A program made the position numbers and the translations under genes. This document shows, in pieces, positions 27,621 through 39,617 of a stretch of DNA of 64,000 nucleotides. Numbering within the stretch: position 1 is the first letter of the stretch; each line of letters begins with the position of its first letter. Origin of the DNA: Doris montereyensis (taxonomy: Eukaryota > Mollusca > Gastropoda > Nudibranchia > Dorididae); the NCBI GenBank assembly GCA_037039925.1, contig JAXRKP010000837.1, positions 62,001-126,000 on the forward strand. The letters are read 5' to 3'. The notes beneath the pieces were generated by a model, which searched no databases, was not told the origin of the DNA, and was given only the letters and a program-made list of their open reading frames with translations.

Positions 27621-29221
27621 CTAAACATTTCAAATAATTATCATCTTCGTGCGAGATTAACGACAAGGTGGTGTTTTGCATGACTTACTAATTTCAACTG
27701 ATACTGAGAACCAATAAATGCTTTCCGCCTTTGCTTTCTTTGTTAGTCCGAGAATTCCCGGAATTGGATTTATTTTGTGCTCAGGGACGAGTGGCAGAAG
27801 ACACAAACGGCTATGTATCGCACATTGTGAAATTGTAAAACTAGGATTTTAAAGTTTCGATACTTTTTTTACGTTATTGAACACTGACTTATCTAACTGA
27901 TAATGGTGCTTTTAACAACTCTAATAATGACTATTTACAAAACTGCTCTACAATAAATTTTCTTAGAAGAGATCTTGGATGGCATATCGGCTTAAGGTGC
28001 TTGAATGCAATGGATGCAATATAGTATCGAGAAGATTATGAAATGTACGACACGATTATATGTGTATCGTCTTGGAGAGGACGATGGAGACGGACGACGG
28101 ATGGAAAGGCTGCCCTTGCCTAGATATGCTTGGCCCTGCGGGGCTCAGCTTTGAGAGGCAAAAGCCTCAATGTGAACCTCTCATTATAAATTCATGACAT
28201 GCTTGACGCTTCGTCATTTGTTAGTTTCGCGTTGTTAGTTGTTTGCCTTTGTCTTGAGACCGAAGAAGATGAACTGTTTGGTAGGCCTAGACCGTTTTGG
28301 CGGCCTAGACCGATGGCATTATAATTTAGGCTAAAGAAGAACAAAAAATCTTTTTGCGATGTCAAATAGGCGATTAAGCACGACAATTTACCTTCAGCAG
28401 CATGGTGTTAATCTAACCCGTGTTGAATAATAAAAATCATAATATTTTTATGTTTATCATTGTTTTATTTATTTATGCGCATCCGGACTGAAAGTTTTGG
28501 CTTTTTTATAAGAACGCAGAGCGTTTTCATGAGACCAACGACTTTTTACAGCCATAGAATATTTTATGAGACAATACAACAATGTACTAAAGACTGAGCT
28601 TATTTTTAGATTGGGTTTTGGGTGGGTGTGGTTTGGGAGGAAAGAGGATTTTTATTCAACAATATCTGGGTAAATATTAAATTAAAGGTTTGTATGAAGT
28701 GTGACCATGATATCTTAGACATGTCTCTATTTATTTTTATTTCATTTGGTTTGTTTGCAATCGTTGTTCTTTCTACGGGATTTAAACTGGATGAAAGAAA
28801 TGAAAGGGTTGTGTTTTTTTCTCTTTTCCATAGATCTCTACAAATGTATGTACAATGGATATATTTTCTCTTCAAAAGTCTACACGTTATACTTTTTTTC
28901 GTGCCTATGATTCAGTATGATAGGATTTAATAGTTTTCAACTTAGCGGTGCATGCACCGGTATTAAATAACTAAAACCATCGTGCACAGTAAACGATAAA
29001 CTCCCCGCTCGTTTGGTTACAATTTCAATATACAATTGACATCTTCCTCCTCTTTGTAAACGTAAATTATTGTTATGAATCAGATATTGAATTTTATTTT
29101 AAAAAAACAATAATAATTATGATGCTTTTTTATCATAAATGTATTAGACATACGTCGATAGTTTGCAAATACATCTGCTTAATATCAAACAATGTTTTAG
29201 AAATAAACTTAATTTGTGGAT
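27621..29221. other. intergenic, no gene seen
   Basis: Open frames at 28192-28386 and 28606-28930 have no domains. A short palindrome-like phrase CTTGGCCCTGCGGGGCTC lies near 28129-28146. No RNA gene identified. Confidence 0.45.
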
Positions 29222-30180
29222 TATTTTGGGGAGTATATCAACTCATGGGGCGACCAACCCCACCCAGCAGGTCTGCAGGAGGTGGATAGCGAAATGACCT
29301 CTAGATATAGGGGTTAATTGCGGATAAAGGTTAAACCTAAAGAAGTAGCCCCGAACCAAACAGCAGCTGTCTAAGAGAAGGGGTGGGGTGGCCAGATGGT
29401 ACTACAACTTTATTGATAGCCCAAAATTCTATGACTATGCAGCATGGTGAACGAAGGGCGCCAAAGAAAAACAACCTTACACCCAAGTAGATGAGACTCG
29501 TCAGCCATCTCGGAGAAGGCAAACTCCGAACACAATGCCGGACATGTAGAGTTTATAAGTACATAAATACAATCGCATAAGAGAAGGATACCCCAACAGC
29601 AAACGCCTGATCCTCCTAGCAAGATAGTTGGGCAGCTGCAGGCCAACAACCTTCCCCCACAAAAACTATGAACATTAATCAGAATGAATACAGACAATAT
29701 GGTGTAGCTGGGGTGGTCAGAAATGAGTACATGGTCGCGTACATTCGTTTCAGCAGCAGACCTTACTTTACCTTGAATTGATATGAACGGAAAGACCCTT
29801 GCGAAAGTGGTAGGCATCTTTTTGTTGTTGTTTCATAACTGTTTGAGACTTGAACGCAAAGACAGGAGTGGTAGGGTAGGGAACCTGTGTGTATTCTAGA
29901 GGAAGAACAGGAGAAATATATACATTTCTCATCGACGGGATGCTGTTGTACAATATAAGAGTACGGCTATGTCAGTGTGTCAATGCTATCTCTGACCTGT
30001 GAAACAAAACTGTTAACGTAAAGCGGGCAGGTTGTAGGTAGAAAAAAGGCATCATTCACTCTTCACATACGGTACATCAACACCAACAACCAAATGATGT
30101 TTCTGATAAAGAAGATATAGGAGAAGGCCTTGAAAAAAAAACAAACAGCAAACCGATGCTTTCTACCTAGATCTACATGT
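29222..30180 (+). mobile_element. probable 5' region of a LINE (uncertain)
   Basis: Composition changes here: phrases such as GGCGACCAACCCCACCCAGCAG and repeated CCAACAACC runs, less AT-rich than its flanks. It lies directly upstream of a reverse-transcriptase fragment in plus orientation. I infer it is the 5' part of the same or a related LINE. No endonuclease motif could be read, so the assignment is weak. Confidence 0.3.
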
Positions 30181-31040
30181 CTGATCATATCAACGCACAG
30201 GGCGACAGACCCCGGCCCAGCGGGTACGCACGTTGTGGACATGACCTTGTCTTCGCGGACGACCTGGCCTTAATTTCCTCAACAACAAAACTCCACATAC
30301 AACAACAAACACAACAAAAATGAATGCAATAGCCAATAACGTTCAAAATAAATACCGCAAAAAACAAAAAGATGAGGATGAATACCAGACAAGAAGGAAG
30401 AATCCAAATTTTAAATGGAGAAATAAAGGAACTATATCTAGAAGCTACAGTATCTAAGGAAGGTGGTGGCATACAAATACAAGACATGAAAAACAAAATG
30501 AGCAAAGCAAGGAATGCATTCACAAGACTCCCCAAAATATGGAAAGCTAATAACATCAAATTATAGACAAAACTAAGATGGAAAAAACTATATTGGTACG
30601 GGTATTGCTTTACGGTGCGAAACATGGAATATAAACAAGAAAGATTATCATAACATTGACACATTCAACAGTAAATTAATGTCTAAGGCAAATAAAGAAA
30701 ATATGATGGCAAGAAAGAGTAACAAACAAATAAATATTAGAAATGTTAGGAATGAAAACATTAAGTGAAGAAGTGAGAGATACAGAAAATGGAAGTTTAT
30801 AGGACACATATTACGACAAGACCAAGAGAACGACTGGAATCTCGCACTGGACACCAGAAGGAAGAAGCACGGGACGACCGAAAACAACATGGAGACGGAA
30901 AGAACAAGGGCTGGATGGAAGACCTGGAATGAAACAAGGACCGCAGCAAGTAACAAAGAGGACTGGAGACAATCTGTCGAGGCTTTATGAACCACACGGT
31001 ACAAAGCAGATAGATGAGATAAGGTATAAAAGATAAAGAT
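30181..31040 (+). mobile_element. LINE fragment: reverse transcriptase palm to C-terminus
   Basis: Contains the catalytic motif FADDLALIS at about 30256-30283. A typical post-RT region follows: MNTRQEGRIQIL, EATVSKEGG, KMSKARNAFTRLPKIWKANN (about 30430-30550). A C-terminal tail reads HWTPEGR and GRPKTTWRR (about 30850-30900). Several stops and frame changes mean it is inactive. The motifs differ from the two RTE-like copies, so this is a different LINE family. Confidence 0.75.
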
Positions 31041-31254
31041 TGGTTTATAGGCCATATCCCCGCACAACTGCACGCTCACCGACTGTACATCATTTATCCC
31101 CTAGAAAGCCATTTCATTCAAAGTCCTTCTCACTCACGGTGGAGCATACAGTACACAAGTCTGTTATGCTTTTCGTAATAGACTTAACACTGACAAGATC
31201 GTTCTATATCTATAGCTTGGTACTCATTCACACCTGAGTCAGATGAGGAGAGCA
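31041..31254. other. spacer, no feature recognised
   Basis: Short stretch between two repeat fragments. Nothing supported. Confidence 0.4.
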
Positions 31255-31395
31255 GAGTGAAGTACCTCCCTAAGAGTGAAACGCTGTGAAAAATATTTGT
31301 ACCAGCCGTGGAGCTTGAACCAGTGTCGTCGTGATTACAAGCTTGCAACCCTACGGTTCAGCTGCAACGTCTCTACCTACATGTAGCAATGTAGT
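31255..31395 (-). mobile_element. tRNA-derived SINE remnant
   Basis: On the minus strand a tRNA-like phrase (AACCGTAGGGTTGCAAGC, then the B-box-like GGTTCAAGCTCC) is followed by GGCTGGTACAAATATTTTTC. The A box is degenerate. This head differs from those of the SINEs at 3, 17 and 33 kb. Confidence 0.5.
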
Positions 31396-31769
31396 TAAAT
31401 CGTCTAAGCGCTGCTTTGTTTCGATCCCTGAAGGCGACGGCCATTAATTTTGTTCTTCTCTGGAATGTTTTTCTTTCTGACACTGCATCATGCTCTTTTC
31501 GTTCATTACATGTCCTGACAGGATCAGGGAAGGGGAAGAAACGGTGGATTGATGAAATGAAAATTAACACAATTTACACTTCGACGACAAATGTTTTAAT
31601 ACAAAGAAGTTGAAATGCTGCTGTGTACATCTGACATATCGTGAAATTAAAGAACAAACTGTCTTTAAATTCAACAGCATAATTAACGTACACTAATCAC
31701 ACATAACATGACATGTAACGCACGCTATTTCAGTCTGGTAAAAACAAGCACGATCTCGAATCAAACGAC
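31396..31769. other. intergenic, no feature recognised
   Basis: No coding or repeat signal recognised. Confidence 0.45.
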
Positions 31770-32517
31770 GCTAACATATTACTACTACTACATACGACAA
31801 GCAGACAACTTCTTATATCTTGGCCTGTGGATCATGTATTGTAAAATAGACAGAGATGTCAAAATAGTAAACACCTGGACAGCACTTAGTAAACTACACA
31901 CATTTTGGAAATCAAGTCTAGACAGCAACTTATTTACTTAGGCCTATTGCTCTGTTCTGGGCTCCCTGCTGAATTCCTGTCCACTTGGTTCCCTGCATCC
32001 TCATGTGGTTTTCAGTGTCTCGTCTCGTGCTGCGAGGTCGGCCTTTCTTCCTTTTCCCCTGCGGCTTCCCGCCCGGAGGCTCATGACGGAAACAACATCA
32101 AAATAGAATTCTCCAGAGCAACAGTGGAATCAACCCTTCTATACGGATTCAGCACATGAACATTGACAGAGGTTCTTAATAAAATAAAATAAATGGCGCA
32201 TATAATTTATATACTAAAGTGATTTTTGTCGTTCAGAACATATGATGGCAAGAACATATAAACAACAGAACATTACAACATTAACAACCGCAATAGCCAT
32301 AAATATATTAAAATTCCGAGAAGCAAAGAAGAGCTGGTTAATAAAGTAATTATATGGGAACCAAGACATGGAAAGAGATCAAGGGAGAGGCCATCACACA
32401 CACATACTTGAATCAGCTGAAGGAAAACACCATACTGCCAAGAGACATGCTGCCACAGCGATGAAGGATAGAGACATATGGAGGAAAAGGTTATGCGCAT
32501 CCAACTGAGGTCGATGG
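31770..32517 (+). mobile_element. LINE 3' fragment, interrupted
   Basis: Residues of a LINE C-terminal region are readable in pieces: ADNFLYLGLWI and ALSKLHTFWKSSLDSNLF (about 31800-31938), then FSRATVESTLLYG (about 32108-32146), then WEPRHGKRSRERPSHTYLNQ (about 32357-32415). The first two pieces should be nearly adjacent but are separated by about 150 bp of GC-richer foreign sequence (31940-32090), which I read as a later insertion. Dead copy. Confidence 0.65.
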
Positions 32518-32645
32518 AGTAAGTACGTAAGTAAGCAGTAAGTAAGTAAATAAGTAAGTAAGTAGGTAATCAAGCATATAAGTAAGTAAGAAAGTAAGTA
32601 CATGTAAATTAGTAAGTAAGTAAGTAAATAAATAAATTAATAGAT
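32518..32645 (+). repeat. (GTAA)n tract, likely LINE tail
   Basis: Imperfect GTAA repeats follow immediately after the LINE coding remnant, as expected for the microsatellite tail of some LINE families. Translated frames give Leu-Thr-Tyr repeats only. Confidence 0.85.
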
Positions 32646-32869
32646 TTAAGATAATATTCAATCATCCCAGAAGGGCAATTGCAGGCTGTTTGATGAACGA
32701 CATACTCAAACTCTCGAAAGGACGAAAACGCAGCACCCACGAACTACAAATACCATGCTGAGACATGTCCTCCCGGTGTTGTTAGTCTACGTGTCATGTG
32801 ACTGAGCATCTCGATAATACACACGCTTATCAGGATGTACATCCCTAAAAATCAAAAACAAAAAGGGAG
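32646..32869. other. spacer, no feature recognised
   Basis: Nothing supported. Confidence 0.4.
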
Positions 32870-33040
32870 GCAAGGAGCATGTCGGAAGTGAAGGATAATG
32901 ACATTAGATATTATTAAAGCCCCAAAGGAACAAAGACGAGACAAATACTGGGAATAGACAGAACAGATTGAACCCGCGGCCAAGTAGCCATGGTCTGATA
33001 ACTTAACCCGCTGAATCACTCGCATACCACACCAGTAATC
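32870..33040 (-). mobile_element. SINE with the shared tail but a different tRNA head
   Basis: On the minus strand the head reads GGTATGCGAGTGATTCAGCG then the B box CGCGGGTTCAATC. The body continues with CAGTATTTGTCTCGTC and TTTGGGGCTTTAATAATATC, the same tail as the SINEs at 3 kb and 17 kb. The head, however, resembles a different tRNA. Confidence 0.7.
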
Positions 33041-33184
33041 GGCAACATCTGATGGAAATAGTGTCATGTCACGAAAAGAAAACAAATTAGGAATTACTAC
33101 CTTCTGGTAGGTACTTTGCAAAATAACAACAACAATGTAAACAAACAAGTACACAAAACACTTAACCAAGACAAAACAAATCTG

Positions 33185-33335
33185 AGGTGCATTTTTCACT
33201 TTATTGGATCTTTTGTTCAGGTACCCGGTATATGAAATATGTTAAGAACAAATACCATGTAATTCATTAAGAAATTTGCATTAGTAAAACAGAAAAACTG
33301 ATAGAACATCGTTTTTTTGAAAGGCAAGACAAAAC
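33185..33335 (+). repeat. dispersed 145-bp repeat, copy 1
   Basis: Begins ATCTGAGGTGCATTTTTC and recurs at 34590-34735 with few differences, same orientation. Both contain CACTTTATTGGATCTTTTG and AATTCATTAAGAAATTTGC. Family unknown. Confidence 0.8.
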
Positions 33336-34389
33336 AAATCGATTGGCAGGCCCATTAACCTTTTGTTTATGCGCATGAAAGGGGAGGAAACTGCAGTAAC
33401 ATTGACAGAATCATTAAAAGAGTAGGACTGGTAAATGCACAACAGAAATTAACTTTTTTAGTGGTCTTCTAATCAAAGCACACTCAGGAAAATAAATACC
33501 AAAGCAAATGACTCTACACATCCCAAACATAGATTGATTTCCAAATCAAATAGAAGTCAGCCGTGGTTATCAGTCACCACAAAAACTGATATACATTTTG
33601 CCTTACACAATGCGAATGTTAAATGGGCATGCTAATCGTTGAATCCTGTGGTTGGCGTGGTGTGTCGGGTTCATTGTGATTGTAATATTATGTTGTGTAT
33701 TATTTCTTGAGTTGAATGATGACATTTTTGTCTATCTGCCTGTACATGCATTTTATGGAACTTGAAATAAATTTTAACGAATACTATATTTATCTGAACG
33801 TTTACCCTTTAAAGGCGTAATTATTTATAACTGTTAGTGTGCATTAGCCCATGATTTTTATATGTTATATAGGCCTTTTGAATTTAGTATGTCCCTGTTA
33901 TAATGTAGTCTTTTAAGCATGTATGTAAAAAGAATTTCCCGAAAGGGATTGATAAAGTATTATCATTATTATTATTATTATTAAAACTTCAAGACTTTTG
34001 TTGCCAAAATTGATGGCAACGGACGATCTCAGAACAACATCTGCAAGGTGTATGCTTACTGAACGGACACACTGAATTGTGCCTTATTATGATTACTTTT
34101 GCACACTCTAATACGATGTGCTAAAAATAGTAAAAATACATGCCATTCAAAGCCATTGTCTTTCTTTGCCTCCCACCTCTTCCTCCTGTTAAAAAGAAAG
34201 CCTAATAAGCGAATATTCAACTTAGCCCTCAGCCCCAGCAACAACAAAAAACAACCACAAAAAATCAACACAAAACCCCCAGTAAAACAAAGAAATTAGA
34301 TCTACAATTACCTCTCCTCCAAGAAAAGATCCCAACCCTCCAAAACCCTTCAACAAAACAAAATAAACAACCTAAAAAATAAACCAAAA
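33336..34389. other. intergenic, no gene seen
   Basis: A short (ATT)n run lies at 33955-33984. The open frames at 34056-34299 overlap on both strands without domains. Confidence 0.5.
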
Positions 34390-34565
34390 ACGTCCGTTGT
34401 TTCGTTTCGCTGTCGTTGGATAACAACTCGGCGAATCAATACTAAGACGGCGCTGTTTTTCGCACATGCGCAATCTAAGCTTCTCGGACATTTTCCTTCT
34501 CGCCGGCCATTGTTGTACAAAGCATTATGACGGCCATCGTGCCCCAAAGAGGCTTCAGATAACAA
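34390..34565. promoter_or_regulatory. GC-richer patch with promoter-like motifs (speculative)
   Basis: A local rise in CpG in an AT-rich setting, with CACATGCGCAA (NRF1-like half site) and two GGCCAT YY1-like cores near 34506 and 34530. It lies between the two divergent genes. It could equally be part of an unrecognised repeat, since a dispersed repeat copy begins right after it. Confidence 0.2.
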
Positions 34566-34589
34566 AAATATTATGTTCCACTCATAATT

Positions 34590-34735
34590 CATCTGAGGTG
34601 CATTTTTCACTTTATTGGATCTTTTGTCCAGGTAGATATAACATATTAAGGACAAATACCATGTAATTCATTAAGAAATTTGCATTTGTAAAGCCCAAAA
34701 AACTGATGGAAATCCATTTTGTTTCAAAGGCAGAA
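34590..34735 (+). repeat. dispersed 145-bp repeat, copy 2
   Basis: Same orientation as the copy at 33185-33335, with a few substitutions and small gaps. The immediate left flanks of the two copies differ, which marks the left boundary of the repeat. Confidence 0.8.
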
Positions 34736-35239
34736 CGAAATCCTTTACTTCACTCGTGTTGTGAGTGACCCACATTTTTCTCTAAGTCTTATCTCCTTTC
34801 TCCACTCTCAATTCCATTTCTATCCTTGTCATCCAAGCTTACACTTTCAAATGCTGCCTTTACTATGTGTCATTAGATCTACAACCCTTATGATGCTGCA
34901 AATTAGAAGGAAAAGTAGAGGAAATTTTTAGCCCTCTCTAATCTTTTAGAGTTAGGTCTAAAATCTAGATCTAGGCTTCTGTAGATGAAAGGAAATACTA
35001 TAGTGGAAGGACTCCCAGATGGGCACATACTATCACCTTCTCTGACCCTAAAACCCCCCACTGTCCACACCTCAACCTGCCCCCAAGCCCCATATCTGAG
35101 GCTCGGTTTGGTTCCCCTCGGCTCCGGCAGCTCATCACAATGAAAATCACACCGTGTGCCCTACTATGACAGCCCTCTTGAAATTGAACCTTTGTAGTTT
35201 CCCAGGCCAACACAAATGTTTTTATTAAGTCAAGAAGAG
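34736..35239. other. intergenic, no feature recognised
   Basis: No coding or repeat signal that I can support. Confidence 0.45.
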
Positions 35240-35720
35240 CGCCGGCACTTAAGCTTTTTGAATCGAAATTTCCACTTTCTTAATTGGTTTATGCCGTAGT
35301 TTGACCTATAAGTTCATAGTTAAACAACTGCCAATGAGATTAAACTTTAAAAAAAAAGTTTGTAGCTTTTCTCGTGGCTTCAGTCTAATCTGTCTTTCAT
35401 GAAAGTGACGCTTTCCCATTAAACTCACTCTGTGCAAGTTGGTTCTGATTAGATTACACGTTTAGTCTTCAGTTAAAGTTTCTTTTGTTGCAATAATATC
35501 TCAATATAGATTCCTTTTTCTTTCAACTTTCAGAAAATGCATGTTTTATAGGTCTTTTATCATCTATAAGCATGAAATCATCGTTCAAACTTAAGTTAAA
35601 ATCCTAGCTTCACCCTTTGCATATTTGATTTTTCATGCAAATGGCTGGGGCAACTGCTCACACCCTCACTATAAGGTCACTTCCAGTAACACCGCTAGTG
35701 CTTCTTGGGTTGATGCACAG
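35240..35720 (-). mobile_element. dispersed element, copy 2 (inverted)
   Basis: Reverse-complement match to about 21000-21460, for example AAATTTCCACTTTC, GTTCATAGTTA, CAATGAGATTA, AAAATGCATGTTTTATAG and TTTTATCATCT in order. The tRNA-like head present in copy 1 is not evident here. Confidence 0.7.
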
Positions 35721-36054
35721 TTTATTATCAGACCTTCCATTTCTCTGCCTTTAGGCGGAATACCGGCAGTTTTATCATTTGCCAACATTTTTCCATCGAA
35801 CGAAAATTTTATTTTTATTTTCGAACATTTGCGATTCAAATGGCAGAAATGACGAATGTCGGAAGAAACGAGTTAAAAATGAGACTGAATTCAATAGATG
35901 GGTGATGGCCTGGTCAGAAATCACACTACCCTGTCAACTTGTAGTGATAGTTTGTCAACTAGTTTCTGATTGCCGTTGCTCTGGCTGAGTGAGGCGCTTT
36001 TATAGTAGGTACCACAAGCCAACTTTTCGAAATCGTCAGAGAGTAAATCCAGTG
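35721..36054. other. intergenic, no feature recognised
   Basis: No feature supported. Confidence 0.4.
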
Positions 36055-36200
36055 ATATATTCACAGGGATGCCACTTTTCCGGTTTTAGCCGGAAATCCG
36101 ACTTTTTCGCCACCAGCAGATTCTCAGCCGGATATTCTGGCTCCGTCATTTTCGCCGACTCGTGCAACCGAAACTTTTTGGTCGGAATAAAATTTTGATA
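36055..36200 (-). repeat. dispersed repeat with MTEPEYPAENLL frame, copy 1
   Basis: On the minus strand the frame reads AKMTEPEYPAENLLVAKKS and then DFRLKPEKW. The same phrase appears at 40505-40650. Conservation at protein level suggests it descends from a coding transposable element, which I cannot name. Confidence 0.65.
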
Positions 36201-37559
36201 TCCAGACAGACATTGTAAATACAAGAACAACACACTTTATTTCAACAAAATCTATTAATAAATAACCAAGATATGAATTTTTGAAGTTTTATTTGGACAT
36301 AATATTTTAAGTCCTTTTTCCTGAACAATTTCGGTCGATTTGAACGTAGAATAAAATAATAAAATAAAATGATTAACAGCATATGACTACATAAATTACA
36401 TCTGTACAAGGAACAGATGTGGAACATTCAAAGAAAATACTTTTTTACATTCTAAATCTTATAGAATATGGTGCCCTAAAAACTATTTTGGCCTTGGATA
36501 AAACAGCCCAAATTTCGTTTAGCCAGAACCCAAATATCAGTTTTCACAAGATCATAACAGATATTTGAGATCAATGAAACGGTCAAAATTCATAGAATAC
36601 ATTCAGAATGATATATAGATAATGTCCAATTTTTTAAAAGCAATTTGTTCATTACATTTTAATTTTATGATGTGATGAAAGTTGTCTCCTACGCAAAATT
36701 GCCTATTTGGTAAAAAAAACAAAACAACAGATAATGTTTAAAAATGTAACAAAAATTTATCATAAATTGAGAACGAGCAAAGCTACAGAGTTGAATAATA
36801 TATAACATTAAAGGGAATTTTAAGATCTGTCCATTCAACTAATGAACAATTCAATATAATTTTTTCAAGGAAGTGACTTTCATTACAGGCAATCTGGGGA
36901 AAAAAGGAGAAAGGTTGAAAATTGGATTGTGAAATTTAACTAAGCCTATAACTTTGCAACCATCAGCTGGATTTGTTTGAAACATAATACTATTGCTAAA
37001 ATGAGTCTTCCGTGGTTTCCTCGGTCTCCCGCTGATTTTTGCAAATTTTTCATTTTCTTTTCAATTCTGCGAATCTTTTTATAAAAGACCAGTGAAGTCA
37101 GAATTGATACTTGTACTCGTGTCATGGTATCGCAACTGCATATATTCGATATTACTACTATTTTGATATGGATAATAAAAGTAATTTTGTGGTGAAATTA
37201 AGGTGATAGACCTAGATAATCTAGATCTGGATAAATTTCTGACTGTTTCAAGGTGGGCTCTGTCTTATTTTACTTGGTTGTTTTTAATTATTAAATTTTC
37301 GGCCCGGTGTGGTTGCCTTGCATTGGTGGTGGACTTTGAGAAACCCTGCACCATGAAGACTCCTGGTAAATGCGAGGCTAGTCGCGTCAGGGAAATATAC
37401 TAAAAAATTAAGAACAAAGTTAGATTTTAATGGTTGGGTACCAGTGTTAAGTTAAAGTCAAGGAAATTTCCAGACTGAGGTGAAACTTGGTGACAACGGA
37501 AAATTGGACATTCCTGGTAAAGCGCCGTGTTCATATTGCAGTGATGGAGGTAAACACTG
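36201..37559. other. intergenic, no gene seen
   Basis: AT-rich, with only short featureless open frames. It ends at the TTAA flank of the next element. Confidence 0.5.
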
Positions 37560-37563
37560 TTAA

Positions 37564-39613
37564 CTCACTTACTACCATGACCGCACATGTGCCGGCCTCA
37601 AACGATAAGCCGCACGCTCTCGAGACCGCACCCCTGTCGGCCTCGTATTTACTTTTCTCTCTACATAGCTGCCAGCGTTCCATATAATACGGACTTATTC
37701 CGTTATTTCGTCTATCCGTCCGTAAATCCGATTTTACTGCACTGAGTCCGTATTTCGTAATTTTCCGTATCCACCATGGCTGGTGGAACCGTTTCTGCAA
37801 GGTCCGGAGCCCCATTCGAGTATATTTTTGCGAATTTTTAATGGCGTCCAAGCAGTCTGTGAACCGGATGTATATAATGTAATAATAGTAACAATTTCCG
37901 GGTCACGGATGACAAAGAGCATTATTTGGGCGCTTTAGGCCAGGCCGAGACTAGGCTAGACTGTTCACTTTCATTCAATCGCTTGTCGTCTTCACATGTG
38001 TATTCAGTTTAGTGCCCTCTTCGACAATACAGATTATTAGCTGCCTTTGTTGTTCATTCGTCTTGGATATAGATCTATTCTAATTCTAGTGACTTTGTGC
38101 CGTGTGAGATCTTGATCGACATTACGCTCTTCGACTTACACAATACGGATTAGATATCTAGATCTAGATTTAGAATCTAGATAGATCTAGATTTAGAATC
38201 TAGATAGATCTAGTTGTTGGTTGATTTTTAAGATATTAAATTTAAGGGTAAATTTAAAGACTGCATTGAGAACTCTGAACTGACTGGATATTATTGTTAC
38301 GGATTTATTAGAGATCTATTCTAGATCTAGTGCCTTACGTTCATCGAGGATCTAATCTAGATTTGAGATTTAGTTTAGATGTGGTGATTTTAAGACTGCA
38401 TTGAGAACTCCGAACTGACTGATCTCTATTATTAATATTTATTGATATTATTATTAATATTATCTATCTAGACTAGATCTAGAACTAGATTTAAAAGAAT
38501 GGCTTTCCCTCCCCCACCTTCAAAAAAGAAAAGGCGGGAACAGCATTTCTCTCAAAAATATGCTGAGATTATTTTTTATTTTGATTGCAACTAATACCAA
38601 TGGTGAGCATTTCGATTCATTATTCACATATAATATGTCTCATATTGCAGGTTGACTAAGTTTAAGAGCTACTTTTATGATAGTAATAGAGATGGGGGAA
38701 AAATTTTGCGGCAGTATGAAATATCGAGGTGTCGTAAGGGGGTGTTCCTTATTTTGGTTTTTGAAACTTGGCAGCTATGTCTCTATATGAACCGACGGAA
38801 AGCACTTTATTTATCTTCTCAGTGCAGAAGAGTCGAATTACTTATAGTGACTTCCCTTGATTCAGGAGTAGATCTTCTGACACCAAGTTATGAAGTTACT
38901 GACAGCCGCATTTTCAGTCAGCCATGGCTTTAATAGTCGACAGAGAAGAAACGTTTTTGAAGTTTTAGATTCTTTACGCAAGATAGATCAGACATCGATG
39001 ATTCTGATCTGGATGATAGTGCTTCTGACCCTACTTTCCTCGTGAGAAATGACGATCTTATGTGTGACTCAGTCGATTAGACGGCACCCAGTGACAGAAA
39101 ACGTCGTAGGCTGGCAGTGTCAGTGTCAGACTCCTTGAACTCTGAACAGGCTTCAACTTCTACTGGGGCCGGTACCGGTAGATCTAGATCTAGACCTACT
39201 GCATCTACGTCAAAATTACATTGACTAAAAAAATATTTCTCCACTTATTTATAGAGTCATCTTCAAACATTATATTCTGTGTGATTATTTCTGTTATAAT
39301 TTGGACTTTATACTCAAAATCATTGGTTGTATGGACACTTATGGAAATTTTGTGTGAAAGGATGTGAGGAAATTTGATTTAAAAAAAAAGTTTGTGTGGG
39401 TAAAATATACCTTTTTTAAAATTTTCATAAAAAACCATAAGAGATCAATCGAAAATTCTTTTTGTATTACAAAAGTTCTTTTAAAGGGCTTTATTTTGCT
39501 GTAGTTTCATGCATGTAACATGTATGGTCAGGTATATGTGATTTTTAAAAATTTGTCTAAAATAGCTGGTAGGGAGTGGCTTGGTCTTGGCCCAGGGGCC
39601 GGTAGTGAGTGAG
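37564..39613 (+). mobile_element. piggyBac-like element with TTAA flanks, decayed
   Basis: TTAA at 37560-37563 and 39614-39617 flanks inverted ends CTCACTTACTACC (left) and, read inward from the right, CTCACTCACTACC: 12 of 13 match. On the plus strand about 38990-39220 is a piggyBac-type acidic N-terminus (DIDDSDLDDSASDPTF) followed by a basic DRKRRRL cluster, with a stop between. No transposase core is left. CTAGATCT-rich sequence occupies its middle. Confidence 0.75.
38157..38214. repeat. tandem TAGATCTAGATTTAGAATC units
   Basis: A short perfect tandem in which TAGATTTAGAATCTAGATAG occurs twice. It lies within the piggyBac-like element and is the clearest tandem form of the CTAGATCT motif in the window. 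Confidence 0.75.
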
Positions 39614-39617
39614 TTAA

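Noticed and set aside
29410..29817. Minus-strand open frame of 135 codons
   Set aside because: No domain, and the plus strand here looks like LINE-related sequence.
30185..31079. Minus-strand open frames rich in hydrophobic residues
   Set aside because: Antisense of a plus-strand reverse-transcriptase fragment.
32518..32645. CRISPR-like array
   Set aside because: Simple tetranucleotide repeat without spacers, in a eukaryotic genome.
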